64,000 nt of DNA from Petrolisthes cinctipes (lineage: Eukaryota; Arthropoda; Malacostraca; Decapoda; Porcellanidae), in NCBI GenBank assembly GCA_033782935.1, contig JAWQEG010000486.1:1736001-1800000 (forward strand), written 5' to 3'. Position numbers and translations under genes: made by a program. Under the pieces are notes generated by a model, which was not told where the DNA came from, did not search any database, and worked only from the letters and a program-made list of their open reading frames with translations. Below, piece by piece: positions 60,609 through 64,000 of this stretch. Numbering within the stretch: the first letter of the stretch is position 1; each line of letters opens with the position of its first letter.

Positions 60609-61422
60609 CGGTAGCTAGTTCATGAGAGTTTGTAACACACGGCCTCTTTGCCGCGTGAGGGAAATAGGAGAGAGAATGCGATAACGTTTCAAAACGTTCT
60701 CAGAACTGTAACAACACTCAAACTCGGAGGTTTTTCCAGTCACTGGCCTCCCTGACAGTGACGTTTTTACGTCCCTCTTTTCCCGTAATGATTCGCAGGT
60801 GGTCACCAGGGTTCTCTGAAACGTGAATCATTCTTTACCAAGAACGAGACACCCTACCCTGTGCTGACGTAGGTTTTCAATGGAGGTATGTCTTCCAGCG
60901 GTGGGTCAACTGTGGGTCCCCCATAATTTCCCACAGGTAACTGCTTGACCCACCAGTCTTCTGTTCTGCTTGGCTGGAAGGTTTTCAAAGTAGTTTCCTC
61001 ACCTCTCGGTGGTCCTTACCAAATTCAAACAAACCATTGATAAACTATACGGCTCCGGTTGTTGCCTACCGTCCTACCAAGCTGCACATGTCACTCTTGG
61101 TGTCATGTCCAAGCTCTCAAGGATGATATTACAGCTACCCTAGTCCTCGCCTCGGATCACCTGTTTTGTATCCCCATAACAGGGGGACATGGAGCAGCAA
61201 GATTTGTGTCTTGTACACCATACTCACTCAATGGGGGCTTCTTAACTACGTCCTTAACCTTTCATCGCACGCATTCCACTTAGGGGATGGGGGCGAGGGG
61301 ATATTGGGGCTTCAGCTTTCCCTGGTCGATGCCTTGTATTAGTGCTCAGGACGGTCCTGGCGTTACACTCTCGACACTGTCCCAGACAGCCTCGTGAGAT
61401 TTAAGGTTCGCCTCATTCCCTA
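60609..61422 (+). other. Unrecognised segment in element B with a cluster of inverted repeats
   Basis: This segment resembles neither element A nor the satellite, and no frame looks coding. Five inverted repeats follow one another: 60636-60657, 60683-60698, 60739-60762, 60787-60832 and 60900-60954. The last has arms of 10 bp (GGTGGGTCAA/TTGACCCACC) and 7 bp (CTGTGGG/CCCACAG). From 60955 to 61422 I see nothing recognisable. It may be captured host DNA, an RNA-derived piece or a remnant of another element. Confidence 0.5.
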
Positions 61423-61466
61423 GTGGGGGAGCCGGCCGATTATGTGCCACCCCACAGCCCCACTAT

Positions 61467-61818
61467 TGCAACGGTACCCGTTCCTGAACCCGCCCTTCTC
61501 ACCTTCCCTGCCGCGTCGCCGGTAGGGGACTCGAGTCCACCTGGGGATTTTGGAGCCGTTCCCGTTCCCCCAATCTCTCTGGGTCTCGAGTCCCCGGGGG
61601 GCACCCTGGCGGAGGAGCTGGCTGCCTCTCCTCCCCCTTTCCCGTCGCCTCATCCTGTGGACGACGGGTACCTTCCCTACTCTTGGGCCTTTCTTCCTTC
61701 GTCCTGAACTCACTCTTCAGAGGAGGTCAGACGGGTGCGTAGTCTCCCGATCCTTCTCAACCAGAGGTTTGGGTGAGGAGGCACGACGGGCTAGTGAAGC
61801 GGGAAGCGGACGAACTTT
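61467..61818 (+). pseudogene. Gag exon-1 fragment in element B
   Basis: The frame encodes SSPPGDFG, LGLESPGGTLAEEL and DGYLPYSWAFLP, matching SSPPGDVG, PGLESPSGDIAEEL and DGYLPYSWSLLP in the A gag. A stop follows at 61705-61707. DNA similarity continues to about 61818 (GAAGCGGACGAA). The fragment then joins abruptly to the intron 2 acceptor sequence. Confidence 0.75.
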
Positions 61819-61904
61819 TTGGTTTGTCCGTAGGCCACGCGCCCTTCCCCACCTACCATGGTGGAGGCGGCGGGACCCGTTCCTGGACCTGCTCTATCCG
61901 AGTC
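61819..61904 (+). other. Intron 2 acceptor and exon 3 stub in element B
   Basis: GGTTTGTCCGTAG|GCCACG matches the A intron 2 acceptor and the first exon 3 bases. The preceding gag exon and the following exon 3, RT and most of the recombinase are deleted. The acceptor remains recognisable although it no longer has its partner. Confidence 0.6.
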
Positions 61905-62100
61905 CCCGCGGGGAGCGGGTACGGGATCTGGGGGGGGGGGGCGGGACATCCACCTCATCCTTCAAGACGAGGTATCTGTTCCACTCGCTCTCCCTCACCC
62001 CCTGTGTTGCAATGGGGACTCCGCCCACCTTACCACAGGGTCCCCGTGGGAGACAGAAAAGGGGGAGGGTACGCCCGAATGGAAAAGGTCGGACGACTTA
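61905..62100 (+). pseudogene. Recombinase C-terminal fragment in element B
   Basis: The frame encodes RVRDLGG, TSTSSFKTRYLFHSL and CVAMGTPPTLPQGPRGR, matching the end of the A recombinase including the nucleophile Tyr. The preceding catalytic Arg and His are absent, and a run of 12 G lies where A has GGGGGCTGG. It cannot be active. Confidence 0.78.
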
Positions 62101-62412
62101 CCTTCTGTCACCAGACATCCCTTACGTCATCTCCATTCTGTACAGTCTCATGTTTAGAACATCTTGGTGTTTCTTTTCTCCTCTCGGGATATTTTACCCG
62201 AACCTAGGCCATAGCCTAGGTTCGGAGGACCCTAACAACAAAAATGGGGGGGGGGGTCCTCGACCCCCTGGCCCATCCCCTCGAGGGTGTCTTTAAAGAC
62301 TTACGACTTGTAACACTTTCTGGTTTTAACCGAAAGTTGTCCGTATATAATGATAATAAATTATATGCGTAACAACCCTTCCACAGCAGCTACCACCCTA
62401 GCTTTGGGAAAT
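62101..62412 (+). other. 3' module 1 of element B
   Basis: This is a diverged copy of the A 3' region: a perfect 12-bp hairpin with CATA loop (62199-62226), a G tract (62247-62256), TCTTTAAAGACTT, a second hairpin (62315-62337) and AATAAA (62355-62360). No gene is present. Confidence 0.7.
62199..62226 (+). other. Perfect stem-loop with CATA loop (module 1)
   Basis: CCGAACCTAGGC, loop CATA, GCCTAGGTTCGG pair over 12 bp with no mismatch. Compared with 56176-56203, several pairs changed on both sides, for example T-A to C-G and G-C to A-T, so pairing was kept while sequence diverged. Confidence 0.72.
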
Positions 62413-63022
62413 CGCTTTACGATGGTCGGCCACCTCCACTGTTCGCCTCACGCACCTTGCTTCACGCCCAAGGGTTACGACCCTTTGGCGCGCGGTGTGT
62501 GCCGCCCCGGGGCTGAGCTGTGTCGGGAGACACCCGCCTCTGCCCGCACCCAAAACTCCCCCGCCCTTGCCTCCTTTCGTAACACGGGGACTAGGGCCTG
62601 GAGAATGGCGGGCCCAGACTCCCTCCTGGCCCTTCACTGCGTCCTTTTCCTACCTGACCTTCGAGGGGGTTCCTCTGGAGGTTTGTCACCTCCTCCAGAA
62701 AGCTCTCTTCCTGCTCGCCTTAGCTACAGGGTACAGGGCCTCTCAGTTGGCAGCCCTTACCCGTCACACAGCCTTTTCATCTGTAAGCCCTAACCTTACT
62801 TCTTTAACTATCCCCCCCTCTCCCGCTTTCCTGGCTAAGAACGAGCAGGCTGACGACAGGATTGGCCCTCTCGCAGTACCCTCGTCCCTGAGGGCTGGAA
62901 GTTTCCACCCCCTCTGGCCAGTCCACGCGTTCCTACATACGTGGAGGCGACGAGAGGGGCTTCTCCGGACCACCTCTTCTACAACTCTAGGTCCGGTAAC
63001 CCTCTTTTCCCTAGGTCAATCG
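62413..63022 (+). pseudogene. Gag N-terminus joined to recombinase middle, element B
   Basis: Positions 62426-62608 match the A gag exon start (HLHCSPHAPCFTP, GYDPLARGVC). At about 62609 the sequence jumps to the recombinase (FSYLTFEGVPLEVCHLLQKA, GYRASQLAALTR with the first catalytic Arg). The two parts are in different frames. One base is missing near 62933 relative to A, and the HxxR and Tyr parts are deleted. Similarity ends in AGGTCAATCG at about 63022. Confidence 0.78.
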
Positions 63023-63330
63023 GATGGGTGACTGGATATATTTATTATACACAGGATTACTGCATCCTTGTGTCCTCCTTCATCCTCTCGGGATCGCATG
63101 ACCTGAGCCGGGGCCATAGCCCTAGCTCAGAGGACTTTAATAACAAAAGAGGGGGGGGGGGTGGGGGGGGGGCCGGGGGCACCCCCTCTCCTGTACCTGA
63201 CCCCTCGAGTCTGCCTATATAGACTTTAGTTGGTTAACAATTCTGGTCTATAACAGAATAGTCTACGGTATATACTAAAATAAATTACATTGTTACGGAA
63301 TTCTTGTGTATTTATTTTCCAAACAATTAC
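63023..63330 (+). other. 3' module 2 of element B
   Basis: This repeats the A 3' region: TACACAGGAT, the CATA hairpin (63103-63130, two mismatches), G tracts from 63151, a second hairpin (63240-63259) and AATAAA (63279-63284). Confidence 0.72.
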
Positions 63331-63762
63331 TTTACTACGATGAGTGACAGGAGATATTATTACACAGGATATCTGGATCCTAGTGTCCTCCTTCATCCCC
63401 TCGGGATCACATTACCTGAGAGAGGGCCATAGCCCTAACTCAGAAGACTTGAATAAGGGGGGGGGGGGAATGGGGGGGGGGGTTGCCATGGGCACCTCCC
63501 CCCCTCCTCTCCTAGGCCCGAACCCTCGAGTCTACCTATAAAGACTTTATGTGTAACAATTCTGATCTATAACAGAATGGTCTACGGTTATATGGTATAA
63601 GCTACTTCTCCCCCACCACGGCTATTCACCTAGCCAGTGTCGGGAGGGGCGTTAGCTGCTTCCTCACCGGGCTCGGTTACCTTTCCTGCCCTCCGCTCTC
63701 AACCACTCTTAACTAGCACGTGATTGCCTCCACCTCACCTCCCACCTACCGCATCGCATGCT
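63331..63762 (+). other. 3' module 3 of element B
   Basis: This is nearly identical to 56092-56538 of element A, including the CATA hairpin (63416-63443), G tracts (from 63457) and second hairpin (63559-63578). It differs mainly in the second G tract. It leads directly into the ICR. Confidence 0.78.
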
Positions 63763-63864
63763 TAGCAACCAGCTGTACTGGTTTCACTATACCAATAATA
63801 GTGCATTTGTCGCGGCTTCTAGCCGCTTAAATTGTATTTATTGGTTTGTGAAACCAGTACAGCT
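63763..63864 (+). repeat. Internal complementary region of element B
   Basis: This is identical in structure and, by eye, in sequence to 56539-56640, including the 35-nt spacer and the GCGGCT/AGCCGC hairpin at 63812-63826. Confidence 0.87.
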
Positions 63865-63918
63865 TCTACTGTCCCACCCACCTCCCGATGCGGCAGGCAC
63901 TCACTTCTTTCTCATTGG

Positions 63919-64000
63919 AGTGGACGAGCGGTATTCAGCGGAGGAGGGGCTTAATACCTCACCTCACCACCACCAGGTGGCTCCACTATCAGTACAGCGC
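63919..64000 (-). repeat. Right inverted terminal repeat of element B, cut by window end
   Basis: The first 82 bp match 56695-56776 of the right repeat of A. The rest and the right tip lie beyond the window. Confidence 0.88.

Larger units (their letters stand above)
56919..64000 (+). mobile_element. Rearranged non-autonomous DIRS derivative, element B (cut by window end)
   Basis: It starts with TTATTGGTATAG, has the same left repeat, ICR and beginning of the right repeat as element A, and lies in the same orientation. The interior is a mosaic: two or three leader modules, decayed gag pieces (from 58274, 59158, 61467 and 62426), a minisatellite, an unrecognised segment, recombinase pieces (61905-62100, 62609-63022) and three 3' modules. 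I find no RT or RNase H motif. With both end structures kept, it could be mobilised by proteins from intact relatives; this is inference. The right end lies beyond the window. Confidence 0.82.

Noticed and set aside
60609..61422. tRNA, 5S rRNA or snRNA gene in the unrecognised segment
   Set aside because: No A and B boxes in register, no cloverleaf, and no match to U1 or other snRNA landmarks I could recognise.

Overview
The window looks like eukaryotic nuclear DNA made entirely of repeats, with no host gene recognised. It has spliceosomal-type introns inside a retroelement, AATAAA signals, a satellite array with higher-order structure and a tyrosine-recombinase (DIRS-type) retrotransposon. 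DIRS elements are widespread in animals and common in decapod crustaceans, so an invertebrate such as a decapod is my best guess. That is inference only; nothing here fixes the species.

Region 1 (1-49497) is one uninterrupted, AT-rich satellite array, all in one orientation. It is built from a short monomer (S, about 148 bp) and long monomers (L1 of 176-177 bp, a 166-bp L1 form lacking 10 bp, and L2 of 177 bp). The usual order is L1-L2-S, giving 501-bp or 491-bp higher-order units, mixed with L-S dimers (325 bp) and all-long trimers (530 bp). Duplications at several scales (816 bp, 1503 bp, and blocks displaced by about 4.9, 5.8, 13.4 and 15.4 kb) and a gene-conversion tract near 11.8 kb show how the array evolves. 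Most monomers carry a short AT dyad. A centromeric or heterochromatic role is plausible but not shown.

Region 2 (49497-56918), element A, is a nearly complete DIRS-like retrotransposon on the + strand that interrupts or ends the satellite. It has 209-bp inverted terminal repeats, a GC-rich leader, a gag-like gene, an RT/RNase H gene, a tyrosine recombinase gene, a structured 3' region and an internal complementary region matching the fused element tips. Three GT-AG introns (52183-52298, 52560-52658, 52988-53193) interrupt the coding region, and removing them restores every reading frame. One frameshift beside the RT active site (53636-53638) probably disables this copy. The recombinase frame opens at an ATG overlapping the RT/RH stop.

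Region 3 (56919 to the window end), element B, abuts A tip to tip in the same orientation. It keeps the same left end, internal complementary region and (cut) right end, but it is a mosaic: duplicated leader modules, decayed gag pieces, a GC-rich minisatellite, an unrecognised segment with five successive inverted repeats, recombinase fragments and three copies of the 3' module. I find no reverse transcriptase in it. It looks like a non-autonomous derivative that would depend on proteins from an A-type element.

The most interesting observations are the intron-bearing coding region with a conserved leader acceptor, two 3' hairpins with compensatory base changes across four module copies, the 35-nt hairpin spacer in the internal complementary region, and the stem-loop cluster at 60.6-61.0 kb.
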